Assembly: GCF_008254045.1 (NCBI RefSeq)
Contig: NZ_CP042425.1
Location: 2,108,001-2,172,000, forward strand
Origin: Limnoglobus roseus
GTDB taxonomy: Bacteria > Planctomycetota > Planctomycetia > Gemmatales > Gemmataceae
Direction of reading: 5' to 3'
Length of the DNA: 64,000 nt
The first letter of the stretch is position 1. The number at the start of each line of letters is the position of its first letter. A program made the translations under genes and the position numbers. The notes under the pieces are model-generated. The model did no database searches. It was not told the DNA's origin and was given only the letters and a program-made list of their open reading frames with translations. Positions 33,826 to 41,841 of the stretch are shown piece after piece.

Positions 33826-34467
33826 ATGACCTACCGACACGTCGTCTTCGACTTCGACGGCACGCTGGCCGACTCGCTGGCGAGCCTGATCGCCGCGTTC
33901 CGTCACGTCGCGCCGCAGTTTCGGCTGAACCCCTCCCTCGACCTCGCGACGGCCCGGCACATGCCGACGCGCGAACTGTTCAAGCAACTCGGCGTGAGCT
34001 TCTGGAAGCTGCCGCGACTGGTCCGCGCCCTCCAAGCTGAGACGGCAAAGGATGCGGGGCAACTGAAGCTGTTCGCGGGCGTGCCCGAGATGCTGACCGT
34101 CCTGGCCGACCGCGGCTGTCGACTCGGAATTCTGTCGTCGAACTGGGAGGACGCGATCCGGGCGTGCCTGCGGGCGAACGGCATCGAGGACCGCTTCGCG
34201 TTCATCGTCGGTTACCCGCGGCTGTTCGGTAAGGCGAAAGCCCTGCGGCGAATCTTGCGACGCGAGGCGATCCCGCGCGAGTCGTTGTTGTACGTCGGCG
34301 ACGAACTCCGCGACGTGGAAGCGGCCCGCCGGGCGAAAGTGGCGTCGGCCGCGGTGACGTGGGGCTTCAACGCGGAAGCGCTGCTGGTGCAGGGGAACCC
34401 AACGTTCCTGGTGCGGACGCCGGCAGAACTGGTGGCGGCGATTGAACCGACAACCGAAGCCGATTGA
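33826..34467 (+). CDS. HAD-family hydrolase (phosphoglycolate phosphatase-like)
   Basis: A 213-residue phosphatase-like enzyme with all four HAD motifs: VFDFDGTLADS (nucleophile and acid Asp), LGILSSNW, the lysine in GKAKALRRIL, and YVGDELRDVEAAR. The small cap domain lies between the first two motifs. The start at 33826 puts the first motif seven residues in, as in relatives. Substrate unknown. Its last 101 bases overlap the end of the convergent WD40 gene. The HAD C-terminus (WGFNAEALLVQGNPTFLVRT) looks family-typical, so the overlap comes from extension of the other gene. Confidence 0.9.
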   Translation: MTYRHVVFDFDGTLADSLASLIAAFRHVAPQFRLNPSLDLATARHMPTRELFKQLGVSFWKLPRLVRALQAETAKDAGQLKLFAGVPEMLTVLADRGCRLGILSSNWEDAIRACLRANGIEDRFAFIVGYPRLFGKAKALRRILRREAIPRESLLYVGDELRDVEAARRAKVASAAVTWGFNAEALLVQGNPTFLVRTPAELVAAIEPTTEAD

Positions 34468-36952
34468 GCGTCTCCTTCGCCTCGGTGGTCATCGTCGCGC
34501 CGTCGGCCCCGGCCGCCCACGACCGCAGTAATTCAATCGCGCTCGCCCGGCCGTCGGCACTCAGTTCCCGGTCGGTGGCGATGCGTTCCAGTACCTCGAC
34601 GGCCCGGATCACTTTCACTTCGGCCGGCATCGGCCGGGTGGCGCTCTCCAGCAAGTCGGTCAGCCGTTCGCGAGCCTCCGGCGACGGAGTCGTCTTCAAC
34701 AACGATTCCATCGCCGGCCGGACGCGGGTCGCGAGGGGACGAAGGTTCCGCGTCGCGTCCCGGCGATTGGCGAACACCGGCGAATCGAGGTCGCGCAGCC
34801 AGCGTTCGATGTTTGCCTCCGCGACCGGCACGGCCGGCCCGACCTTCGCCTGCAACAACGGCACGGCTACCTCCGGGACGTGCCCGAGTGCGACGATGGC
34901 GGCGAACGCCTTCTCCGCGTCCGGCCCGGCAAGTTCGTCCCACAGCCGGGCGGCCGTGAGCGCGTCGGGCGACGTGCGTGTGCCGCCGATGTCCCAGACA
35001 CGGACGAAGCCGTCGGTGGTGCCGACCGCGAGTCGCCGGCCGTCGGGGGCGAAGCTGCCGCCGGTGACGGCCCAATCGGGTAAGGCTGGCAGTTGCCAGC
35101 GGACCTTGCCCGTCGCCGCCTCGGTCACGCCAACCGAGCCTTCCGTGGTGTCCTCGAACTCGTTATTCGCGGCGGTCAGAACCGTCCGCCCGTCGGCAGA
35201 GATGTCGAGTAACCGTTCGCCGGCCGCGACGGTGAACCGGCGGATCACCCGTCCGGTCGCGGGGTCGAGGACGGAAAGGTCTTGCGACGCGGCGGCCGTT
35301 GCGTCGGGAGTGATGGCTTGTGCGATCGCGGACCGCACGAGTCGGCCGTCGGGCGTGAACCGCCAATCGTCGTCCCGCGTCGGGAATGTCAGATCGCACC
35401 CGACCCGACCCGTCTCCAGGTCGAGCGTCCGCAGCACGTTCCGCGAGGGCTTGTCGGACTCGCCGAACTCCACCCACCACGCGAACCACCGGCCGGACGA
35501 AATCACGGCGTTCGCCCCGTTCTGGTTCGTGTCGATTCGTCGCGTGCGGTTGGTGGCCAGGTCCCAGATGAGCACGGCGTTGCCGACGTTGACGCCGACC
35601 CGTCGGGCGTCCTGGTAGAACCACACGGCCGACACGTCCGTCTCGGGCGGCAACGTCAGGGTGCGGGCCGGTTTGCCCGTGACCGTGTTTACCATCGTGA
35701 CGCGGTTATCGCGCACGGAAATCAGCCACAGGCCGTCCGGCGAGAGGTTCCTCTCCGACAGCCCGCGTTGCGTCGGGAGCGGGCCGCCGCGGCCGGTCGC
35801 CATTTGCCACCGTCGCCAGGTCGAGACCGGCCCGCCGTCCACGATGGAGAACGTGCTCTGAAGGCCGCTCAATCGGTCGGTGCCGTGGAAGAGGAACCGC
35901 GTGCAGTTCGCCTGTTCGTCGGCGGATTGAGGCCGCTTCTGGCCGGTCGCGATGTCCCAGGCGGTGACAACGCCGTCGCAGACGGAACCGCCGTTTGAAC
36001 CGCACAGCAGCGTGCGGCCGTCGGGGGTCAGGGCGAGGGCTTCGACGAACGACTCGGCCGAGTTGGTCATTGCCGGCATCTTGCGCACCAGTCGCCCGGT
36101 CGCCGCGTCGAACACCTGCCACGTTCCCCGGGTCAGTTCCATCGTGAGAAGCTGATCGTCGTTCAGGCCGACGACGTGGTCGAACGTCTGATCGCCGACC
36201 CTCCACTTCTTCCGCTCGCCGGTGAGCAGGTTCAGCGATTCGAGGCTGTTGTCTTCCAGTATCGCCGACAGTCGATTGCCGTCGGGCGAGAGGGTGAACT
36301 CGCGCGTCGCCGGCCGGGGCTTGAACCGGGCGAGTTCGCGGCCGGTGAGGCAATCGAACGTGTGAACGGTGCCCTTGTTGACCTTCACCGCCAACCGCCG
36401 ACCGTTCGCGGAAAACACCACTTCTTCCGCATTGCCGCTGCCGCGGGGCAGCAGGACGCGGTTCACGTCGCGGCCGGTCTGCGTGTCGAACAGCCGGACC
36501 CGCCGCCCAATGGGGATGGCCAAAAGCGTGCCGTCGGGGCTGATCGCGGCCGCTTCGCCGACGTCCAACTTTAAGAGCGCGGTGTGGACCGGGTGAGGGG
36601 ATCGAAAGTCGAAGTGCTGAACGACCAGCCCCCTCAGCGAGTCGATTCGGAACGCCACGAAGTGATCGCCGCGAAACCCTTCGGCGTAGGTCAGCGAGAA
36701 GTTTCCCTCTTGGTCGCCGGGCATCATCCACGCAAGTCGGCCGGTCGCGAAGTCGTACACCCGCGTTGGCGCGGACCCGGCGACGGCGACGTACTTGCCG
36801 TTGGCAGAGACGGTGATATGCGTGATCGCGCCCGGGTAGCGGAAGCGGTCCGACCCGAGCTTCGACAACAACTTCGGCTCGAACGGCTCGGCACGACCGC
36901 CGGCGGCCGCCAGCAGCAGAATCGCGAACGTGCTGGCCATCACGCGGAGCAT
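34367..36952 (-). CDS. Exported WD40-repeat protein with helical C-terminal domain (copy 2 of a tandem pair)
   Basis: An 861-residue protein with a signal peptide (MASTFAILLLAAAGGRA). Residues about 35-640 are WD40-like blades (AAISPDGTLLAIPIGRRVRLFD; SFAPDGRRLAVGTTDGFVRVWD). The C-terminal helical domain (LWDELAGPDAEKAFAAIVAL ... ARERLTDLLESAT) is shared with the neighbour at 36954. Probably a periplasmic scaffold; no catalytic motif. Its ATG lies 1 base after the stop of the upstream paralogue, so translation is likely coupled. The last ~30 residues (Pro/Ala-rich) lie in the 101-base overlap with the HAD gene. Confidence 0.85.
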   Translation of the reverse strand: MLRVMASTFAILLLAAAGGRAEPFEPKLLSKLGSDRFRYPGAITHITVSANGKYVAVAGSAPTRVYDFATGRLAWMMPGDQEGNFSLTYAEGFRGDHFVAFRIDSLRGLVVQHFDFRSPHPVHTALLKLDVGEAAAISPDGTLLAIPIGRRVRLFDTQTGRDVNRVLLPRGSGNAEEVVFSANGRRLAVKVNKGTVHTFDCLTGRELARFKPRPATREFTLSPDGNRLSAILEDNSLESLNLLTGERKKWRVGDQTFDHVVGLNDDQLLTMELTRGTWQVFDAATGRLVRKMPAMTNSAESFVEALALTPDGRTLLCGSNGGSVCDGVVTAWDIATGQKRPQSADEQANCTRFLFHGTDRLSGLQSTFSIVDGGPVSTWRRWQMATGRGGPLPTQRGLSERNLSPDGLWLISVRDNRVTMVNTVTGKPARTLTLPPETDVSAVWFYQDARRVGVNVGNAVLIWDLATNRTRRIDTNQNGANAVISSGRWFAWWVEFGESDKPSRNVLRTLDLETGRVGCDLTFPTRDDDWRFTPDGRLVRSAIAQAITPDATAAASQDLSVLDPATGRVIRRFTVAAGERLLDISADGRTVLTAANNEFEDTTEGSVGVTEAATGKVRWQLPALPDWAVTGGSFAPDGRRLAVGTTDGFVRVWDIGGTRTSPDALTAARLWDELAGPDAEKAFAAIVALGHVPEVAVPLLQAKVGPAVPVAEANIERWLRDLDSPVFANRRDATRNLRPLATRVRPAMESLLKTTPSPEARERLTDLLESATRPMPAEVKVIRAVEVLERIATDRELSADGRASAIELLRSWAAGADGATMTTEAKETLNRLRLSVQSPPPVLPASAPGTLGSPAPAALPR

Positions 36953-36953
36953 G

Positions 36954-39455
36954 TTACTTCATCCTGCCTAACGCGGTCCGGGCCTCTTGCGTTTGCCGCG
37001 AACCCTCGGCCCCGGCGGCGAGTGCCTTCACGATCGCCTTCGCGTCGGCCGTGCCGAGCCATTCTAGCGCTTCCATGGCCCGGATGGTGCGGACCGCTTC
37101 CGGCGTCGGTTTGGCGGAGGCCGTGAGCAGCTTCTCGATCCGCTGCCGGGCCTCGGCCGATTCCGTCGCTTCCAGGGTTCGCTTCAGTTCCGGCACGGCC
37201 AGTTCGCCGAAGGTCTGCAATTCCTTCACGGCCTGTTGCCGGTCGACGAAGGCGGGGGCGTCGAGCTTGCCGATCCACTTCGCCAGCACGCCGGGGTCCG
37301 GCGGGGTGGTCGGCGACAACTTCTGCTTGAGGAACGCGGCCGCCTCGACGGGCGTCAGCACCATCCGCCGGGCGGCGTGGTAGGCCGACATCGCATCGGG
37401 CTTGGCGAGGGCGGCCCAGGCGGCTTCCCACTCGGGCGGGGCGGACAACGGGTGAAAGGTAACGCCGCCGGCGATGTCCCAGAGGATGACCGGCCAACCG
37501 GGGCCGGCCGCCGCCAGCGTTCGGCCGTCGCCGGCGAGCGCGATGCCGTGCAGGTCGTCCTTCGGTGCCGGCAATCTCGCCCGCAGTTGCCCGGTGAGCA
37601 ACTCGTAGATTCGCAGTTCGCTACTCATGTGCCACGCGACGGTGCGGCCGTCCGACGACAGGGCCAACCGTAGGTCTTCCCCCTTCGCCATCGGGCCGAG
37701 TCGCAGCAACTCCGTGCCCGCCTCCGGGTCGACGACGATCAGGTTCTTCTCCAGGTTGCTCTGTCGGCTGTTCGTGATGAAGGCGAAGGCCAACCGCCGG
37801 CCGTCGGGCGAGATCGCCATGCGGTCGAGTGGACCGCGGATCGGAAATTCCCGGACCGGGCGGTTCGTGGTCAGCGAGTAGACCTCGACGTACCGCGCGT
37901 CGCTGACGGAGTCATACCCCTCGGTGGCGGCGGTCCGGCCGTCGGCGGAAATCACCGCCGCGGTGCCGGCCCCGCGGTCTTTGAACCGGCTGCGGATCAG
38001 CGTGCTGGTGCGGGTGGGCACGTCGAAGCGGGTCAGCCCGTCGTTGTGGGCGGCGACAGCGGTGCGGCCGTCGGCCGAGAGGGCCGCGAGGGAATGGGCC
38101 GACGAGCCGGCGACATCGACGGTGAACGTGGCCGCGGTGCCGCCGTCTGGCCCGGAAACCGAAGCCTCCGTCTCCAACAGAGAAAGCATCTGCCGACGGT
38201 CGGCGGCCAGCCCCACGACTGTTCCCTTGCCGACCGGCCGGAGCAGGTGCGTCTGCGGCTTGCGGTCCTTCCAGACGGCCCAGCCGTTCCACCCCCGCAG
38301 GCGGCCGACGAGCGTGCCGTCGGCGTCGAACCGCAGTTGGTCAGGTAGCCCCGGCAGGTCGGCGGTGACGGCCGACGGCGTCGGCGGGCCGCTCGCGGGC
38401 ACGTCGTAAACGAGCACGGCGTCATCCAGCACCACCACGATCCGCTTCCCGTCCGGCGACAGGGTGGCTTTGTCCGCCTTCGGCAGCGAGAACTCGCACT
38501 CCCGCTTGCCGGTCGTCACGTTCCAGATACTCGCGGACTCGTCCGGCCCGGCGAGGAACAGGCGGCGGCCGTCGGGCGTGAAGCCGAGGGCCTTCCGCTG
38601 TTTGTCGAAGCGGTGGAGAACCTTTCCCGACGCGACCGCCCAGACGTAGACGTGGTCGTGCGGCCCGGAGGCCGCGAGGAACCGGCCGTCCGGCGACGGG
38701 CTCGCTTCCGAGGCGGCCCACTTGTCTCGCTCGCCGTTGGGGCTTGCGAGGGTGAGGAGCGGTTCGCCCGTCTTGGCGTCGTGGACGGTGGTTGTGCCGA
38801 GGGAACCGGGGACGAGCAACTTCGCGCCGTCGGCCAAGAACCTCGGGGCGTGCTCGAGTTTTTCGCCGCCGGTCCGCGTCCACCGTTGCTCGCCGGTCTT
38901 GGCGTCGTACACGGTGACGGTCTTGTTCCACACGACCGCTACGGCCGTCGCCCGGGAATCGAACTCGGCCTCGCTCACGTCGGTGATGTTGACGGCGTCA
39001 TCGGAGGCGACTTTCCCCGTGCTCGGGTCGAACCGCATGACGAAGTACGAAGCCTTGTCACCGACGTTGCGACTGTGGAAGAGCACGAGTCGGCCGTCGT
39101 CGAACAGGCGGCCGCACTTGATGTCGCGGGCGGGGTACTCGTGGTGGTGCAAGGTCTTGCCGGTCGTCGGATCGTACCACCATAGGTCATCGCGACCGGC
39201 GGCGACGATCAGCCGTTGGCCGTTCGGCGAGAACTGCAAGCCGTTGGAGTAATCCGACCGCGACCGCATCCGCGACGAGCCGAGGCGGGCGAACGCCCCC
39301 GGCGGCAGCGGCCGCCCGGCCGCGGGATCGCCGAAGGGTTCGGTGGGTTTGGGATCTCGTAAGCCACCGCCTTCGGTGATGTCGTCAGCCTTCTGAGCCG
39401 ACGCGAGGGGGGTGAAGAGGCCGAGGCACATGGCCGTGACGAGCAATCGCCGCAT
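36954..39455 (-). CDS. Exported WD40-repeat protein with helical C-terminal domain (copy 1 of a tandem pair)
   Basis: An 833-residue protein: signal peptide (MRRLLVTAMCLGLFTPLASAQ), then WD40-like blades (LQFSPNGQRLIVAAGRDDLWWYD; MAISPDGRRLAFAFI; GIALAGDGRTLAAAGPGWPVILWD) and the same helical tail as its neighbour (AWAALAKPDAMSAYHAARRM ... ARQRIEKLLTAS). The two tails align over about 170 residues at modest identity, pointing to an old tandem duplication. Partners unknown. Confidence 0.85.
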   Translation of the reverse strand: MRRLLVTAMCLGLFTPLASAQKADDITEGGGLRDPKPTEPFGDPAAGRPLPPGAFARLGSSRMRSRSDYSNGLQFSPNGQRLIVAAGRDDLWWYDPTTGKTLHHHEYPARDIKCGRLFDDGRLVLFHSRNVGDKASYFVMRFDPSTGKVASDDAVNITDVSEAEFDSRATAVAVVWNKTVTVYDAKTGEQRWTRTGGEKLEHAPRFLADGAKLLVPGSLGTTTVHDAKTGEPLLTLASPNGERDKWAASEASPSPDGRFLAASGPHDHVYVWAVASGKVLHRFDKQRKALGFTPDGRRLFLAGPDESASIWNVTTGKRECEFSLPKADKATLSPDGKRIVVVLDDAVLVYDVPASGPPTPSAVTADLPGLPDQLRFDADGTLVGRLRGWNGWAVWKDRKPQTHLLRPVGKGTVVGLAADRRQMLSLLETEASVSGPDGGTAATFTVDVAGSSAHSLAALSADGRTAVAAHNDGLTRFDVPTRTSTLIRSRFKDRGAGTAAVISADGRTAATEGYDSVSDARYVEVYSLTTNRPVREFPIRGPLDRMAISPDGRRLAFAFITNSRQSNLEKNLIVVDPEAGTELLRLGPMAKGEDLRLALSSDGRTVAWHMSSELRIYELLTGQLRARLPAPKDDLHGIALAGDGRTLAAAGPGWPVILWDIAGGVTFHPLSAPPEWEAAWAALAKPDAMSAYHAARRMVLTPVEAAAFLKQKLSPTTPPDPGVLAKWIGKLDAPAFVDRQQAVKELQTFGELAVPELKRTLEATESAEARQRIEKLLTASAKPTPEAVRTIRAMEALEWLGTADAKAIVKALAAGAEGSRQTQEARTALGRMK

Positions 39456-39517
39456 CCGTCGCCCTCCCTGGGACGACTGCCATTAGACACCAGCCGCCGG
39501 GCGAAGGCGAGGGGAAG

Positions 39518-39835
39518 TCAGTCGAGTTGGAACCACTCGGACGACGACGCCTCGGCCTTCGAGTAGTGGTCGTCGCGGTCCACCGGATGGAAGTCGACGC
39601 CGTGGGCCGTCAGGTCGGCAGCGATCGCGTCGGCGACGTTCGGCTGAATCATGTACTGTCGCGACACGCGGCCGGCCTCTTCTTCGAACTCGACCGCCTC
39701 GGAGTAGACGCCCTCGTAGTCGTCCGGTCGGTTGCGGAGGATGTGCGTCCAGAAGGCGTAGAGCCGCGACTTGAACGCCGATTCGGATTCGTCCGCGCGG
39801 CCGAGGAGCGTGAGGCAGAGGTAGTAGTCGTGCAT
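39518..39835 (-). CDS. Hypothetical protein
   Basis: A 105-residue soluble, acidic protein, no family recognised. It starts MHDYYLCLTLLGRADESESA and contains a helical middle (FKSRLYAFWTHILRN) and a Glu-rich segment. No Shine-Dalgarno sequence is visible, but TATAAC lies about 10 bases upstream of the ATG, which may mean a very short leader. Third-position GC fits the local style, so it is probably real. Confidence 0.6.
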   Translation of the reverse strand: MHDYYLCLTLLGRADESESAFKSRLYAFWTHILRNRPDDYEGVYSEAVEFEEEAGRVSRQYMIQPNVADAIAADLTAHGVDFHPVDRDDHYSKAEASSSEWFQLD

Positions 39836-39921
39836 GAAGACGTTATAGGAGCGTTGGTTCCCGCTGGTTCCCGGCCGACGGAAGTGGTACGCTGATAGCA
39901 CCCACCCGACGGAGCCATCCG

Positions 39922-41331
39922 ATGGCACATGTTCCCGCGTTCCGCTCTCGCCGCGACTTCCTGCAACTGGCCGGCGGCGGCTTCGGGGCACTCGCTTTCT
40001 CCGCGATGATGGCCGAGGCCGCCGAGAGCAAGGCCGACCCGCTCGCGCCGAAGACGCCGCACTTCCCCGCGAAGGCGAAGTCGGTCATCTTCCTGTTCAT
40101 GGAAGGCGGGCCGAGCCACATCGACCTGTTTGACCCGAAGCCGGAACTCACGAAGCGGCACGGCCAGAAACTGCCCGACAGCTTCGGCAAGGTCATCACG
40201 CCGATGGGCACCGGTGGCAACACGCTCCTCGCCAGCAAGCGGAAGTTCACGAAGGCCGGGAAGTGCGGCCACGACTTCTCCGACTGGCTGCCCGAGATGG
40301 CGAAGACGGCCGACGACTGGGCGATCATGCGGGCGTGTTGGGCCGACGGCCTCAACCACGTCGGGAGCGTCTGCCAGATGAACACCGGCAGCGTCCTTGC
40401 CGGCAAGCCGAGCCTCGGCAGTTGGGCGCTCTACGGCCTCGGCAGCGAGAACAAGAACCTGCCCGGCTTTGTCGTCTTCACCGAGGGCACTGGCGAAGTC
40501 TTCGGCGGCGCCCGCAACTGGGGCACCGGCTTCATGCCGCCGACGTACCAGGGCACGCACTTCCGCGGCGGTTCCAGCCCGATCTTGAACCTGAAGACGC
40601 CGGAAGAAGTCGGCGAGAAGCGGCAGCGGGCGAAACTCGACCTGATCGGCGACCTGAACGAGATCCACAAGAAGGCCCGTCCCGGCGACACCGATCTCGA
40701 CGCCCGGCAGGCGGCCTACGAACTCGCCTTCCGCATGCAGACAGCCGCCCCGGAAGCGGTCGATCTGTCGAAGGAATCCGAGCAGACGAAAGAGCAGTAC
40801 GGCCTGAACCGGAAGGAGACGGCCGAGTTCGGCCACCGCTGCCTGCTCGCCCGCCGGCTGGTGGAACGCGGCGTGCGATTCGTGCAAGTCTACTGCGGCC
40901 CCGGCAGTCAGTGGGACGCCCACAGCGACATCGAGGGCAACCACACCCGCCTCTGCAAACGCGCCGACGGGCCGACCGCCGCGCTGCTCAAAGACTTGAA
41001 GCAGCGCGGCCTGCTCGACAGCACACTCGTCATCTGGGGTGGCGAGTTCGGCCGCACGCCGATGAGCGAGGGGACGACCGGCCGCGACCACAACCCCTAC
41101 GGCTTCTCGATGCTCATGGCCGGCGGCGGCGTCAAGGCCGGTACGGTCTACGGCACGACCGACGACTTCGGCCTGAAGGGCGTGGACGGCAAGGCCCACG
41201 TCGCCGACTTCCACGCGACGATTCTGCACCTGCTCGGCTTCGACCACGAGAAGCTGACGTACCGCCTGAACGGCCTCGACCAGCGGATCACCGGCGTCAC
41301 CGGCCACGTCGTGAAGGAAGTGGTAGCGTGA
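39922..41331 (+). CDS. DUF1501 family Tat-exported protein
   Basis: A 469-residue DUF1501 protein. Twin-arginine signal at the start (FRSRRDFLQLAGGGFGALAF), then VIFLFMEGGPSHIDLFDPKP, RLVERGVRFVQVYCG, GGEFGRTPMSEGTTGRDHNP and HATILHLLGFDH. It aligns in motif order with the copy at 12090. Here the usual DUF1549/DUF1553 partner is absent; instead it overlaps a small gene of unknown function. GGAG lies about 8 bases before the ATG. Confidence 0.92.
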   Translation: MAHVPAFRSRRDFLQLAGGGFGALAFSAMMAEAAESKADPLAPKTPHFPAKAKSVIFLFMEGGPSHIDLFDPKPELTKRHGQKLPDSFGKVITPMGTGGNTLLASKRKFTKAGKCGHDFSDWLPEMAKTADDWAIMRACWADGLNHVGSVCQMNTGSVLAGKPSLGSWALYGLGSENKNLPGFVVFTEGTGEVFGGARNWGTGFMPPTYQGTHFRGGSSPILNLKTPEEVGEKRQRAKLDLIGDLNEIHKKARPGDTDLDARQAAYELAFRMQTAAPEAVDLSKESEQTKEQYGLNRKETAEFGHRCLLARRLVERGVRFVQVYCGPGSQWDAHSDIEGNHTRLCKRADGPTAALLKDLKQRGLLDSTLVIWGGEFGRTPMSEGTTGRDHNPYGFSMLMAGGGVKAGTVYGTTDDFGLKGVDGKAHVADFHATILHLLGFDHEKLTYRLNGLDQRITGVTGHVVKEVVA

Positions 41332-41816
41332 CGTTCGACCCCACGAGTTACGGCCCCGCTGTCGCCGCGATCCTCGGCGACGGCGCACGCCTGATGCCCC
41401 TCGGCCCCGGCACGCCGAACGAGGCGGTGCGGGCGAAATTGGCGGCCGTCGAACTGCCGAATGCGTGCCACGCGGGGTTGTGGCTCTACCACGATTTCCT
41501 CGACGACTCGCACACCATCAGCCAGGACATCTCTACCAGCACCGGCAGCTTCTGGCACGCCGTCATGCACCGCCGCGAACCGGACGCCTTCAACAGCAAG
41601 TACTGGTGGCGGAAGGTTGGCTCGCACCCGGTCCTGAAGCAACTCGTCGAACAGGCTCCGTCCGTGGGCTACGATTACACCACTCCCCAGGATTTCGTGG
41701 ACTTCTGCGAGCGCGTCCGCGGCACTGGCACGCCGGGCGAGGACATCGCCAAGCGGGTTCAACTCCTCGAATGGCAACTCCTGTTCGACCACGGCTTCCG
41801 AGCCGCCGGCGGCTAG
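41328..41816 (+). CDS. Hypothetical protein translationally coupled to DUF1501
   Basis: A 162-residue protein starting with GTG in the sequence GTGA, overlapping the stop of the DUF1501 gene by 4 bases, with GGAAG upstream. It is soluble and Trp/His-rich (HAGLWLYHDFLDDSHTIS; GSFWHAVMHRREPDAFNSKY) and resembles uncharacterised planctomycete proteins. The coupling suggests a shared role with DUF1501, but no signal peptide is present, so it should stay in the cytoplasm. Confidence 0.75.
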   Translation: MTFDPTSYGPAVAAILGDGARLMPLGPGTPNEAVRAKLAAVELPNACHAGLWLYHDFLDDSHTISQDISTSTGSFWHAVMHRREPDAFNSKYWWRKVGSHPVLKQLVEQAPSVGYDYTTPQDFVDFCERVRGTGTPGEDIAKRVQLLEWQLLFDHGFRAAGG

Positions 41817-41841
41817 TCGGAATTTTTCGCGCCTCCGGCGG

